Assembly (NCBI GenBank): GCA_003105195.1
Contig: PQAH01000215.1
Location: 1 to 64,000 of the forward strand
DNA: 64,000 nucleotides
From: Bradyrhizobiaceae bacterium
GTDB lineage: Bacteria > Pseudomonadota > Alphaproteobacteria > Rhizobiales > Xanthobacteraceae
Direction of reading: 5' to 3'
Shown piece after piece: positions 44,902 to 53,968 of this stretch. The translations under genes were made by a program, and so were the position numbers. The notes beneath the pieces are model-generated. The model saw only the letters and a program-made list of their open reading frames with translations. It did no database searches and had not been told where the DNA came from. The first letter of the stretch is position 1. Each line of letters opens with the position of its first letter.

Positions 44902-44919
44902 CCGAGTCTCTCCCCGACG

Positions 44920-44956
44920 AGCGTTAGGTAACGCCGTTAGCCTAACGCTGTTACCT
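44920..44956. promoter_or_regulatory. Tandem palindromic operator candidate upstream of the hyu operon
   Basis: Two adjacent dyads share the half-site CGTTA: CGTTA-GG-TAACG at 44922-44933 and CGTTA-GCC-TAACG at 44935-44947. Larger arms AGCGTTAGG (44920-44928) / CCTAACGCT (44941-44949) and AGGTAAC (44926-44932) / GTTACCT (44950-44956) interleave. The block is 19-55 bases before the GTG start of the FAH-family gene, a typical place for a repressor or activator. The IclR protein of the operon is the natural candidate, unproven. Confidence 0.55.
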
Positions 44957-45030
44957 CAGGGAACTCGAATGAGTCAACCCGGCCAGACACCCCGGGCCGG
45001 GCGTTGACGGGCTGCCGCCCGCGACCGGCG

Positions 45031-45819
45031 TCAGGTGAGCCAGCGCCGTCTCCGGCGGTAGTGCTTCACGGCGCGGAAATCCACACTGTGGCCGCCGCCC
45101 AGGTATGCGGCCTCGACATCGGGGTTCGCCTTCACGACCTCGGCGGTGCCGTTCATGACCACGCGGCCGTTGTCGATCACATAGGCCACCTCGGCGACCT
45201 CGAGGGCGGCGGCGGCGTTCTGCTCGACCAGCAGCACGGCCACGCCCGCCTCCTTGTTGATGCGGCGGATGATGTCGAAGATCTCGTCCACCAGGAACGG
45301 CGCGAGCCCGAGGCTCGGCTCGTCGAGCAGGAGCAGCTTCGGCTCGGTCATCAGGGCGCGGCCGATGGCGAGCATCTGCTGCTCGCCGCCCGAGAGATAG
45401 CCGGCCTGGGTGCGGGCCCGCTCGGAGAGCCGCGGGAACCAGGCGAAGGTGCGCTCCATCAACCGCTTCACGTGGGCGCGGTCGCCATGCATGGTGGTGG
45501 CGGCGAGCAGGTTCTCCTCGGGGGTGAGGTGGCCGAACACGCGGCGGCCCTCGAGCACATGGGCGATGCCGGCGCGCACCCGTTCGGGCGGGTCGAGGGC
45601 GAGCAGGTCGCGGCCCGCGAAGGCGATCTCGCCGCGCGTGACCGCACCGCGCTCGGGCTTCAAGAGGCCGCTCACCGACTTCAGCGTCGTGCTCTTGCCG
45701 GCGCCGTTCGCTCCGAGGAGGGCGACGAGGCCGCCCTCCCCGACGTCGATCGAGACGCTCTTGACCGCGAGAAAGACGCGGTCATAGACCACCTCGACAT
45801 TGTTGAGGCTCAAGAGCAC
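45031..45819 (-). CDS. livF: Branched-chain-type ABC transporter ATPase (LivF)
   Basis: A 262-residue LivF-like ATPase of the second importer. Walker A GANGAGKSTT lies near 36-45, signature LSGGEQQML near 144 and Walker B LLLLDEPSLGLAP near 164. It has an extra C-terminal basic tail (KHYRRRRRWLT). It starts with GTG one base after the binding-protein stop. It is the last gene of the acyl-CoA operon. Confidence 0.92.
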   Translation of the reverse strand: MLLSLNNVEVVYDRVFLAVKSVSIDVGEGGLVALLGANGAGKSTTLKSVSGLLKPERGAVTRGEIAFAGRDLLALDPPERVRAGIAHVLEGRRVFGHLTPEENLLAATTMHGDRAHVKRLMERTFAWFPRLSERARTQAGYLSGGEQQMLAIGRALMTEPKLLLLDEPSLGLAPFLVDEIFDIIRRINKEAGVAVLLVEQNAAAALEVAEVAYVIDNGRVVMNGTAEVVKANPDVEAAYLGGGHSVDFRAVKHYRRRRRWLT

Positions 45820-45820
45820 G

Positions 45821-47077
45821 TCACTTGCCGGTCTTCTTGAACTCTGCCGAGTACTTCCTGATCTCGGCCCAGACCAGGTCCTGGTTGGCCGTGAACCAGT
45901 CGGTCTGCGGCACGAACTTGCCGCCGTCCCAGCGCGCCACCCTGCCCTTGCCGCCGCCCTGGTGATCCTCCTTGGTCACCGTGATGCCGGGCAGCATGCC
46001 GTCGGCCGTGAAGTTGGCGATCGCGTGCAGGCCGTCGTTGAGCCAGGGGCCGGTGATCGGGCCGTTCGGTGCCTTCTCGAAGGCCTTGCGCACGCCCTCG
46101 GCGACGATCGCGGCCATCATGACGCCGATGTTGTAGTAGCTGGTGCCGACCTTGCCTTCGGGCCCGGCGCCCTTGCCCTTGCCGACCACGTCCTTGAGGA
46201 TCGCCTGGATCACCTTCGGATCGCGGCCGCCGGCGCAGGCCTCGAACTTGATCACGCCCTTCACGGCATCCTTGCCGACCACCTCCATATCGGACTCCGA
46301 GAGCCACACGCTGGAGGAGAGGCGGTCCATGGGCAGGCCGTTGCGCACGGCCTCGCTCAGCGCCGTCGTCTGCCCGACGCCGGCACCCCAGAACACGACC
46401 CAGTCGGGCCGCGCGCGCCGCACCTGCGGCCAGATCGCGGCCTGGTCGTTGCCGGGCGGCGTGTAGGGGAACGTCTGCAGCGTGAAGCCGAGCTTGGCGG
46501 CGAGCGCCTGGAGGATCGGCAGCGGCTCACGGCCGAAGGGCGTGTCGATGTGCACGAAGACGATCTTCTTGCCCTTCAGGTCCTTGTCCTGCTGGCGGAA
46601 GTAGTCGATCAGGATGCCGGCCTGGGTCCAGTAGTTGGGCGAGGCCGGCATCACATAGGGGAAGGCGGTGCCGTCGGCGGCGTCGCTGCGGCCCGACAGC
46701 GTGGTGATCATGTTGATCTTGTCCTCGAGCGCCCGCGGCACCAGCGCGCGGGCGACCGGGGTCGAGAGCGGGTCGATCAGCACGGCGCCCTCGCGCTTCA
46801 TGCGCTCGTAGGCCTCGATCGCGCGCGGGATGTCGTTGGCGTGGTCGGTGATGTCGGCGACGATCTTGTGGCCGTTCACGCCGCCGCGCTCGTTGACCAG
46901 CGTGAGATAGTCGCGATGGCCCTGGGAATACTCCGCGGTCACGAAGGTGTAGACGCGGGTGAAGTCCATCGGCATGCCGATCTTGACCACCTTCTCCTGC
47001 GCCAGCGCCGGCTTGCCGAATCCGACCAGGCCCGCGGCCGCGGTGCCCGCCATGAATGTGCGTCGATCGAGTCTCAT
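45821..47077 (-). CDS. Substrate-binding protein with Tat-like signal
   Basis: A 418-residue type I periplasmic binding protein. The N-terminus LDRRTFMAGTAAAGLVGFG has the twin-arginine pattern of Tat substrates, unlike the Sec-type partner in the other importer. The mature protein starts near KVVKIGMPMDFTRVY. A GGAGGAAAG site precedes the ATG. Its operon of CoA ligase and carboxylase genes suggests a carboxylic acid, perhaps branched, as ligand. Confidence 0.88.
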   Translation of the reverse strand: MRLDRRTFMAGTAAAGLVGFGKPALAQEKVVKIGMPMDFTRVYTFVTAEYSQGHRDYLTLVNERGGVNGHKIVADITDHANDIPRAIEAYERMKREGAVLIDPLSTPVARALVPRALEDKINMITTLSGRSDAADGTAFPYVMPASPNYWTQAGILIDYFRQQDKDLKGKKIVFVHIDTPFGREPLPILQALAAKLGFTLQTFPYTPPGNDQAAIWPQVRRARPDWVVFWGAGVGQTTALSEAVRNGLPMDRLSSSVWLSESDMEVVGKDAVKGVIKFEACAGGRDPKVIQAILKDVVGKGKGAGPEGKVGTSYYNIGVMMAAIVAEGVRKAFEKAPNGPITGPWLNDGLHAIANFTADGMLPGITVTKEDHQGGGKGRVARWDGGKFVPQTDWFTANQDLVWAEIRKYSAEFKKTGK

Positions 47078-47130
47078 GTCTTTCCTCCGTTGTGTGCGGC
47101 CTTCCTGGTTCGCGGCCGCTCGTTTCACTC

Positions 47131-48204
47131 TCAGCGCCTGGCGTGGCGGAACGGCCAGACCAGGAAGTAGTTGCGGACGTTGTCGTAGATCTTGGCGAGG
47201 CCGAGCGGCTCGAGCACCAGGAAGCCGACGATCATGGCGCCGTAGAGCATCAGCGGAATATGCGCGCGCAGGTCCGCGCTCATCGCGATGCCGAGGCCGG
47301 ACGCGAGCGCGCCCACCAGGTTGTTGAGCACGATCGGCGTGAACAGGATCAGGGCCGCGCCGAAGAAGCTGCCGAGCACGCTGCCGAGCCCGCCGACGAT
47401 CACCATGGCGACGATCTGCACCGAGAGCTCGATGTGGAACTGGTCGGGCGAGACGCTGCGCAGGTAGCTCACGACCAGGACCGCGCCGACGACGCCGCCG
47501 ATGAAGGACGAGGTCCAGAAGGCGAGCAGCTTGTACTTGAAGGTGTCGACGCCGATCACCTCGGCCGCATAGTCCTTCTCGCGCACGGCCGCGAGCGCGC
47601 GGCCGAAGGCGGTGCGCTGCACGTTGAGCATGAACAGCGTGACCACGACGCAGACCGCGAGCGCGAAATAGTACATCGGCAGGTCGCCCTCGAGCGCGAT
47701 GCCGAGGAAGGAGACCGGCGGGACCTGGATGGTCGCCTGGGTGCCGCCCGAGATCGCGGGCGAGTGGGAGATCACGAAGTCGACGATGTACTGCATCGCG
47801 AGCGTGGACATGGCCAGATAGAGCGCCTTCACGCGCAGGGCGGCGACCCCGAAGATCATGCCGATGGCGGCGCTCATCAGCCCGGCGGCGACGAGCGCGA
47901 ACTCGAAGGGGACGCCGGCGCGCACCAGGTGCACCGACGTGTAGGCGCCGATCGCCATCACGGCGCCGTAGGCGAGATGGATCTGGCCGGCCCCGCCCAT
48001 CAGCAGGTTCAGCCCGAGGGCGGCCATGGACCAGATGATCCAGGGCAGCAGGTAGGCGACCAGGTAGAGCCGGTCGACCAGGAACGGCGCCGCGAGCAGG
48101 AACAGCGCGACCGCCGTCACGAGATAGCGGTCGAAGGGCAGCGGCCAGAGCTGGCGCTCCTTCGGGTACGAGGTGTGGCGGATGCCGGCGCGACGGTAGA
48201 GCAT
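47131..48204 (-). CDS. livM: Branched-chain-type ABC transporter permease (LivM)
   Basis: A 357-residue LivM permease with about ten helices. AALRVKALYLAMSTLAMQ and RALAAVREKDYAAEVIGVDTF are the conserved coupling segments. The ATG at 48204 overlaps the livH stop by one base (TGATG). A soluble leader of about 20 residues precedes the first helix. Confidence 0.91.
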   Translation of the reverse strand: MLYRRAGIRHTSYPKERQLWPLPFDRYLVTAVALFLLAAPFLVDRLYLVAYLLPWIIWSMAALGLNLLMGGAGQIHLAYGAVMAIGAYTSVHLVRAGVPFEFALVAAGLMSAAIGMIFGVAALRVKALYLAMSTLAMQYIVDFVISHSPAISGGTQATIQVPPVSFLGIALEGDLPMYYFALAVCVVVTLFMLNVQRTAFGRALAAVREKDYAAEVIGVDTFKYKLLAFWTSSFIGGVVGAVLVVSYLRSVSPDQFHIELSVQIVAMVIVGGLGSVLGSFFGAALILFTPIVLNNLVGALASGLGIAMSADLRAHIPLMLYGAMIVGFLVLEPLGLAKIYDNVRNYFLVWPFRHARR

Positions 48205-49091
48205 CACACGCGCTCGATGTGTTCGCGGCCGAACAGGCCGTAGGGACGGACCAGCAGGGTGAGCACGATGATCACCGATGCGACGATGTCGCGCGTGCCG
48301 CCGCCGACCAGGGGATCGATCACGCCGGTCGCGAGGCTCTCGCAGACGCCGACGATCAGCCCGGCCAGCAGCACGCCCGGAATGCTGTCGAGCCCGCCGA
48401 GGATCGCGATCGCGAGCGCCTTCATCAGGAGCAGCGAGAGGCTCCAGTCGATGCCCTGGACGGAACCCCAGAGGATGCCCGCCGCGGTGGCGGTGGCGCC
48501 GGCGAGGCCCCAGGCGACGGCGATGGCGCGCTCGACCCGGATGCCGACCGACCAGGAGGCGCCCTGGTCGTCGGAGACCGCGCGCATGACGATGCCGGCG
48601 CGGGAGTTGAACAGGACGATGGCGGCGAGGATCAGCGCCGCCGAGACGGCGCCGCCCACCAGGTAGGCGCGGTTGATCAGCATCTCGCCGAGGAACATCG
48701 GCGCCTGCGGGATGCCGAGGTCGAGGCGTTTCACGGCGACGCCGAAGGTGCCCGGCATGAAGCCGCGCAGGAAGATCTCGATGCCGAAGGTCACCATGAT
48801 GATCATGATGACGGGCTGGCCCACCATGTGGCGCAGCACGGCGTGCTCGACCAGCATGCCGAAACCGAACATGGCGACCAGCGCGAGCGGAATCGCCACC
48901 CACATGGGCAGGCCGAGGAAGGCGGCGATCGCCCAGGTCGCGTAGCCGCCGCTCATCGCGATCGCGCCCTGCGCGAAATTGGCGACGCCGGAGGTCTTGT
49001 AGACCAGCACGATGCCGACCGCGACCAGGGCGTACATCAGCCCGACCAGGGCCCCGGTCAGCGCCAGCTCTCCGATCAGCCAGAGGTCCAT
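48204..49091 (-). CDS. livH: Branched-chain-type ABC transporter permease (LivH)
   Basis: A 295-residue LivH permease with about eight helices. VYKTSGVANFAQGAIAMSGG and RAVSDDQGASWSVGIRVERA are family landmarks. It begins three bases after the acyl-CoA ligase stop, so the ligase and transporter genes are read together. Confidence 0.91.
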   Translation of the reverse strand: MDLWLIGELALTGALVGLMYALVAVGIVLVYKTSGVANFAQGAIAMSGGYATWAIAAFLGLPMWVAIPLALVAMFGFGMLVEHAVLRHMVGQPVIMIIMVTFGIEIFLRGFMPGTFGVAVKRLDLGIPQAPMFLGEMLINRAYLVGGAVSAALILAAIVLFNSRAGIVMRAVSDDQGASWSVGIRVERAIAVAWGLAGATATAAGILWGSVQGIDWSLSLLLMKALAIAILGGLDSIPGVLLAGLIVGVCESLATGVIDPLVGGGTRDIVASVIIVLTLLVRPYGLFGREHIERV

Positions 49092-49094
49092 GGC

Positions 49095-51044
49095 CTACTC
49101 CACGTCCCGGATCGACAGCGTGCGACGGATGGAGCCGGTCTCGCCGCTCTCGTAGGTGATGCGCGCGTCCTGGTCGATGGTTCGCACGCCCGCGTAGAGC
49201 GCCTCGATCAGCGGCGCGTAGCGCTCCTCAATGACGTTGCGGCGCAGCTTGCGGGTGCGCGTGATCTCGCCGTCGTCGGGATCGAAATCCTTGTGCAGGT
49301 TGACGAAGCGCCGCAACCGCAGCGGCGGCGGCAGCATCGTGTTGACGTGGCGCAGCACCGAGGCGACCAGGTCGTAGACCTCGGTCTTCTGCGACAGGTC
49401 GGCATAGGAGGTGAACGAGATGCCGCGGTCCTCGGCCCAGTGCCCGACCGCCTCCTCGTCGATGCAGACGATGGCGGTGAGCTCGGGCCGGCGGTCGCCG
49501 ACCACCGCGACATTGCGCACATAGGCGCTGAACTTGATGCGGTTCTCGATGTAGTTCGGGATGTAGCGCTCGCCGCCCGCGGTGTTGACGACCTCGCTGA
49601 CGCGGCCGAGCACGACGAGCTGGCCGTCGGGCTCGAAATAGCCGGCATCGCCGGTGTGCAGCCAGCCGTCGGCGAGCGCCTTGGCGGTCGCCTCGGCGTC
49701 GTCGAAGTATTCGTCGATCACCGAGCCCGACTTGATGACGATCTCGCTGTTGTCGTCGATGCGCACCTCGACGCCGGGCAGCGGCCGGCCGACGGTGTGC
49801 AGCTTGACGTCGCGGTCGGTCTGGGCGGCGGTGAGCGCCGAGCTCTCGGTCTGGCCGTAGATCTGCTTGAGGTTCACGCCGAGCGCGCGGAAGAACAGGA
49901 AGGTGTCCTCGCCCACCGCCTCGCCGCCCGTATAGGCGTTGCGGATGCGCGAGAGGCCGAGGAAGTCCTTCACGGGACCGAAGACGAAGGTCTCGCCGGC
50001 GGCGAGGAGCAGTCGCTCCCGGAGGCTCGGCGCCCGGCCCGCGAGGCGGCGGCGCTCGATCTCGATCGCGCGCGGCATGAAGAACGCGAACAACGCCCGC
50101 TTGCCCGGGGTCGAGTCCTCGATGCCGACCTGCACGCGGGTGAGCATGTTGTCCCAGGCGCGCGGCGCGGCGAGGTACCAGGTCGGGGCGACCTCGCGCA
50201 GGTCGCGCAGCACCGTCTCCTGGCGCTCCGGGATGTTGACCGTGAAGCGCAGCAGCAGCGCGGCGCCGACCGTGAAGACGAAATCGCCGACCCAGGCGGA
50301 CGGCAGGTAGGCGTAGAGCTCCTCGCGCTCGCCGAGGAAGCCGCCGGCGCGCGCGTTCTTCACGCCCGCGAAGACGGTGCGGTGGCGCAGCGGCACGCCC
50401 TTGGGCGCGCCGGTGGTGCCGGAAGAATGCAGCAGCACCGCGATGTCGTCGGCGCCCGAGCGGCCGACGATGTCGACGGCGAGGCCGGGCTCGGCGGCGA
50501 GCCGCGCGCGCCCGCGCGCGATCAGCGAATCGTAGGAGACGACGACGTCGGCCGGATAGCCGGAGAGGCCGCGCGGGTCGTCGTAGACGATGGTGACGGG
50601 CCGGCCGGTGCGCGCGCGCAGGTCGATGAGCTTGTCGACCTGCTCCTGGTCCTCGGCGACCGCGATGCGCGGCGCGCCGTAGCGCGAATAGTAGGTGAGC
50701 TCGTCGGGAGGCACGTCGGGAAACACCGGCGACGGGAAGGCGCGCAGCGCGGTGGCCGCGATCATCGCGAGATAGAGCCGCGTGCGGTTGTCGCCGATGA
50801 CGGTGAGCGCCTGGCCGGGACCGAGGCCGAGGGTTTCGAGCGCGGCGGCGAGCGCGAGCACCTCGTCGAGCGTGGCTGCCCAGCTGCGCTCCCGCCAGAT
50901 CCCGTGCTCGCGCTCGCGGAAGGCGACGGCGTCCGCCGTCTCGCGGGCGTTGCGGGCGAGCGCCGCCATCACGGTCGCGGGCGCGCCGTCCGGCGCAGTC
51001 GGCCAGGAGACCACCAGGTCGCGCGGGAGCACGGGGGCGGTCAT
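49095..51044 (-). CDS. Long-chain acyl-CoA synthetase-like AMP-binding ligase
   Basis: A 649-residue adenylate-forming ligase that joins a carboxylic acid to CoA via an acyl-AMP. The P-loop-like motif LHSSGTTGAPKGV lies at 205-217, YGQTESSA is motif A4/A5, and GWLHTGDAGYFEPDGQLVVLGR holds the ATP ribose-binding Asp and the hinge. The C-terminal lysine region reads ITRTRKLRR. The upstream open frame is a shadow of livG; the ATG at 51044 overlaps the livG stop (ATGA). Ligases of this type sit inside many Liv-type importer clusters and trap the imported acid as CoA ester. Confidence 0.9.
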   Translation of the reverse strand: MTAPVLPRDLVVSWPTAPDGAPATVMAALARNARETADAVAFREREHGIWRERSWAATLDEVLALAAALETLGLGPGQALTVIGDNRTRLYLAMIAATALRAFPSPVFPDVPPDELTYYSRYGAPRIAVAEDQEQVDKLIDLRARTGRPVTIVYDDPRGLSGYPADVVVSYDSLIARGRARLAAEPGLAVDIVGRSGADDIAVLLHSSGTTGAPKGVPLRHRTVFAGVKNARAGGFLGEREELYAYLPSAWVGDFVFTVGAALLLRFTVNIPERQETVLRDLREVAPTWYLAAPRAWDNMLTRVQVGIEDSTPGKRALFAFFMPRAIEIERRRLAGRAPSLRERLLLAAGETFVFGPVKDFLGLSRIRNAYTGGEAVGEDTFLFFRALGVNLKQIYGQTESSALTAAQTDRDVKLHTVGRPLPGVEVRIDDNSEIVIKSGSVIDEYFDDAEATAKALADGWLHTGDAGYFEPDGQLVVLGRVSEVVNTAGGERYIPNYIENRIKFSAYVRNVAVVGDRRPELTAIVCIDEEAVGHWAEDRGISFTSYADLSQKTEVYDLVASVLRHVNTMLPPPLRLRRFVNLHKDFDPDDGEITRTRKLRRNVIEERYAPLIEALYAGVRTIDQDARITYESGETGSIRRTLSIRDVE

Positions 51045-51856
51045 GCGGCCACTCCCTTGTGGCGCGCGGCCGCGCGCTCGCCGAGATAGGCCTTGACGAC
51101 ACGCGGATCCGCGATCGCCTCCGCGGGCCTGCCCTGGGCGATGCTCTCGCCGTAGCTCAGCACCATGACGCGGTCGCAGATCGAGGTGACGACGTCCATG
51201 TGGTGCTCGATCAGCAGCACCGTCGTGTTGCGCTCCTCGCGCGCGTCCAGGATGAAGCGCGCGATGTATTCCTTCTCCTCCTGGTTCATGCCCGCCATGG
51301 GCTCGTCGAGGATCAGGAGCCGCGGGTCGGCGGCGAGCGCGCGCGCGAGCTCGACGCGCTTCTGCAGGCCGAGCGGGATCACCTCCACGGGCTCGTCGCG
51401 GATGTCCTGGAGCTGCATGAAGTCGATCAGCTCCTCGACGGCGCGCCGGTGCGCCACCTCGTGGCGCAGCGCCCAGACCCAGTAGAACAGGCTCGGCAGC
51501 GCGCCGGCGCGCATGTGCACGTGGCGGCCGAGCAGGATGTTGTCGAGCACCGTCATGCCGCGGAACAGCGCGAGGTTCTGGAAGGTGCGGGCGACGCCGC
51601 GGCCCGCGATGCGGTGCGGCTTGAGGCGGGTCACGTCCTCGCCGAACAGGTGCACGGTGCCGCTCTGCGCGCGGTAGAAGCCGGTGACGACGTTGACCAT
51701 GCTGGTCTTGCCGCTGCCGTTCGGCCCGACCAGCCCGAAGATCTCGCCGCGCGCGATGTCGAAGCCGAGCCCCTTGAGCGCACGCAGGCCGCCGAAGGCG
51801 AGCTCGACGTCGCGGCAGGCGAGGACGATCTCGTCGCTCTGGGGCGGGGGAGCCAT
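51041..51856 (-). CDS. livG: Branched-chain-type ABC transporter ATPase (LivG)
   Basis: A 271-residue LivG-type ATPase. Walker A GPNGSGKTS lies near 43-51, Walker B LLILDEPMAGMN near 185, and the signature position reads PLGLQKRVELARAL. Either ATG 51856 or an in-frame GTG at 51865, which overlaps the carboxyltransferase stop (GTGA), could start it. It is placed before the ligase gene, apart from livF at the other end of the transporter block. Confidence 0.9.
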   Translation of the reverse strand: MAPPPQSDEIVLACRDVELAFGGLRALKGLGFDIARGEIFGLVGPNGSGKTSMVNVVTGFYRAQSGTVHLFGEDVTRLKPHRIAGRGVARTFQNLALFRGMTVLDNILLGRHVHMRAGALPSLFYWVWALRHEVAHRRAVEELIDFMQLQDIRDEPVEVIPLGLQKRVELARALAADPRLLILDEPMAGMNQEEKEYIARFILDAREERNTTVLLIEHHMDVVTSICDRVMVLSYGESIAQGRPAEAIADPRVVKAYLGERAAARHKGVAA

Positions 51857-51861
51857 CGGGG

Positions 51862-53469
51862 TCACATCCGGAAGACGCCGTAATGCGGCCGGTCGATCGG
51901 CGCATTGAGGGCGACGTTGAGAGCGATGCCCAGCGCGTTGCGGGTGTCGAGGGGATCGAGAATCCCGTCGTCCCACAGCTCCGAGGTCGAGTAGTAGGCG
52001 CTCTGCTGGCGGCGGTACTCCTCCAGGATCGGCTCGCGGATGGCGGCGACCTCGGCAGCCGAGAGCTCGCGGCCTTCGCGGGAGAGCTGGCGGATCTTGA
52101 TGTCGGCGAGGACGTTGGCGGCCTGCTCGGCGCCCATCACCGAGATCTGGCTCTGCGGCCACATGAACAGGAAGCGCGGGTCGAAGGCGCGGCCCGACAT
52201 GCCGTAGTTCCCGGCGCCGAAGGAGCCGTTCATGATCAGCGTGACCTTGGGGACCTCGGAGCCCGAGACCGCCATGATCATCTTGGCGCCGTCCTTGGTG
52301 ATGCCGCGGTGCTCGTAGTCGCGGCCCACCATGTAGCCCGTGATGTTCTGCAGGAAGAGCATCGGCACGCGGCTCTGGTTGCAGAGCTGCATGAAGTGGG
52401 CGCCCTTGAGCGAGGAATCGTTGAACAGCACGCCGTTGTTGGCGAGGATGCCGACCCGGATGCCCCAGAGATGGGCGAAGCCGCAGACGAGCGTGGTGCC
52501 GTAGGCGGGCTGGTACTCGTGGAAGCGGCTGCCGTCGACGAGGCGCGCGATCACCTCGCGGGCGTCGAACTGCACCTTGATGTCGCGCGGGATCACGCCG
52601 TAGAGCTCGTCCGGATCATAGTAGGGCGGCTCGGGCGCGATCCGCTCGACCGCGATCTTCTCGGGGCGCGGGAACTGGGCGACGATCTCGCGGGCGACGG
52701 CGATCGCCTGTTCTTCGCTGGCGGCCGGGTAGTCGGCGGTGCCGGAGATGCGGGTGTGCACGTCGGCGCCGCCGAGCTCCTCCACCGTGACCTCCTCGCC
52801 GGTCGCGGCCTTCACGAGCGGCGGACCGCCGAGGAAGATCGCGCCGGTGCCGCGCACGATCACGTTGTACTCGCTGAGCGCCGGGACATAGGCGCCCCCC
52901 GCGGTGCAATGACCCAGGACGACCGCGACCTGCGGCACGCCGAGCTTGGAGAGGATCGACTGGTTGCGGAAGATGCGGCCCGCCAGATAGCGGTCGGCGA
53001 AGATGTCGGCCTGCAGCGGCAGAAAGCCGCCGGCGCTGTCGCAGAGATGCACCACCGGCAGCCGGTTCTCGATCGCGATGTCGAGGGTGCGCACGATCTT
53101 CTTGATGGAATGCGGGTACCAGGCGCCGCCCTTGACGGTGGCGTCGTCGGCATGGATCACGACCTCGCGCCCCGCGACGATGCCGATGCCGCTGACGATG
53201 CCGGCGCCCGGCACCTCGCCGTCGTAGTGCTGGTTGGCCGCGAGGGTGGAGAGCTCGAGAAACGGCGTGCCGGGATCGAGCAGCAGCTCGATGCGGTCGC
53301 GCACGAACAGCTTGCTCTGGCGCTTCAGGCGCTCGAGGTCGCGCGCGGGGCGCTCGCGCCGCACGGCCTCCTGGCGCTGCTTCAGGGTGGCGGCCAAGCC
53401 GCGATTGTGCGCGGCGTTGAGCCGGAACTCCTCGGCGCGGGTGTCGGTGCGGGATTCGATGCGCCGCAT
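51862..53469 (-). CDS. Acyl-CoA carboxylase carboxyltransferase (methylcrotonyl-CoA carboxylase beta-like)
   Basis: A 535-residue carboxyltransferase of the MCC-beta/GCC-beta group. GGAYVPALSEYNVIVRGTGAIFLGGPPLVKAATGE is the family's long oxyanion and acyl-CoA block (given here in part), and MNGSFGAGNYGMSGRAFDPRF is the second, biotin-binding crotonase half. It transfers CO2 from carboxybiotin to the gamma carbon of a 3-methyl-enoyl-CoA. Position with an IVD-like dehydrogenase favours methylcrotonyl- or geranyl-CoA. It is followed by livG with overlap. Confidence 0.9.
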   Translation of the reverse strand: MRRIESRTDTRAEEFRLNAAHNRGLAATLKQRQEAVRRERPARDLERLKRQSKLFVRDRIELLLDPGTPFLELSTLAANQHYDGEVPGAGIVSGIGIVAGREVVIHADDATVKGGAWYPHSIKKIVRTLDIAIENRLPVVHLCDSAGGFLPLQADIFADRYLAGRIFRNQSILSKLGVPQVAVVLGHCTAGGAYVPALSEYNVIVRGTGAIFLGGPPLVKAATGEEVTVEELGGADVHTRISGTADYPAASEEQAIAVAREIVAQFPRPEKIAVERIAPEPPYYDPDELYGVIPRDIKVQFDAREVIARLVDGSRFHEYQPAYGTTLVCGFAHLWGIRVGILANNGVLFNDSSLKGAHFMQLCNQSRVPMLFLQNITGYMVGRDYEHRGITKDGAKMIMAVSGSEVPKVTLIMNGSFGAGNYGMSGRAFDPRFLFMWPQSQISVMGAEQAANVLADIKIRQLSREGRELSAAEVAAIREPILEEYRRQQSAYYSTSELWDDGILDPLDTRNALGIALNVALNAPIDRPHYGVFRM

Positions 53470-53470
53470 G

Positions 53471-53968
53471 TCAGTCCTCCGGCGCGAGGGTCACGAGGGG
53501 CGCCGAGCGCTCGAAGCTCTGGGCGACCGCGACGTGCACGGCCGCCACGGTACCGTCGCGCCACGCCTTGACGGCGGTCTCGAGCTTCATGCTCTCGATC
53601 ACCACCATGGTGTCGCCGCGCGCGACGGCCTGGCCCTGCGCCACGTGCACCGCGATCACGGTCCCGGGCATGGGCGCCTGCGCGATATCGTCCGCCGAGG
53701 CGCCATGGTGGTGGCCGTGCCGCTGCACCGGATCCGCATGGCGCACCGTCCAGGTCTCGCCATCGAGGTGAATGTGCACGTGATCGCCGTCGACCGACAC
53801 CAGGGCATGGTGACGCGCCCCGTCGATACGCAGCGTTGCGGCGCCGTCGAGCCCCCGGTCGAGGGAAACCGGGATGGCCCGCGCGCCGAGATGCAGGCGA
53901 TGGCCGTCGCCGGCGCGCGCGAGCCAGAGCTCGTGCTCGACATCCGCGAGGGTGAAGGCGTGCCGCAT
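53471..53968 (-). CDS. Separate biotin carboxyl carrier protein of the acyl-CoA carboxylase
   Basis: A 165-residue protein whose C-terminal 70 residues form a biotinyl domain: APMPGTVIAV (98-107) and ESMKLE with biotinylated Lys128. The N-terminal 80 residues resemble the BT linker domain that joins biotin carboxylase and BCCP in fused alpha subunits, and a His-rich linker (QRHGHHHG) lies between. In usual MCC this piece is fused to biotin carboxylase; here it is a separate gene. Its start overlaps the stop of the flavoprotein gene by one base. Confidence 0.85.
   Translation of the reverse strand: MRHAFTLADVEHELWLARAGDGHRLHLGARAIPVSLDRGLDGAATLRIDGARHHALVSVDGDHVHIHLDGETWTVRHADPVQRHGHHHGASADDIAQAPMPGTVIAVHVAQGQAVARGDTMVVIESMKLETAVKAWRDGTVAAVHVAVAQSFERSAPLVTLAPED

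Noticed and set aside
48219..51089. 956-codon plus-strand frame opposite the acyl-CoA ligase and transporter genes
   Set aside because: Composition is typical of antisense frames in GC-rich DNA (Arg, Asp, His and Ala excess) and there are no motifs. The minus-strand ligase and permease are well conserved.
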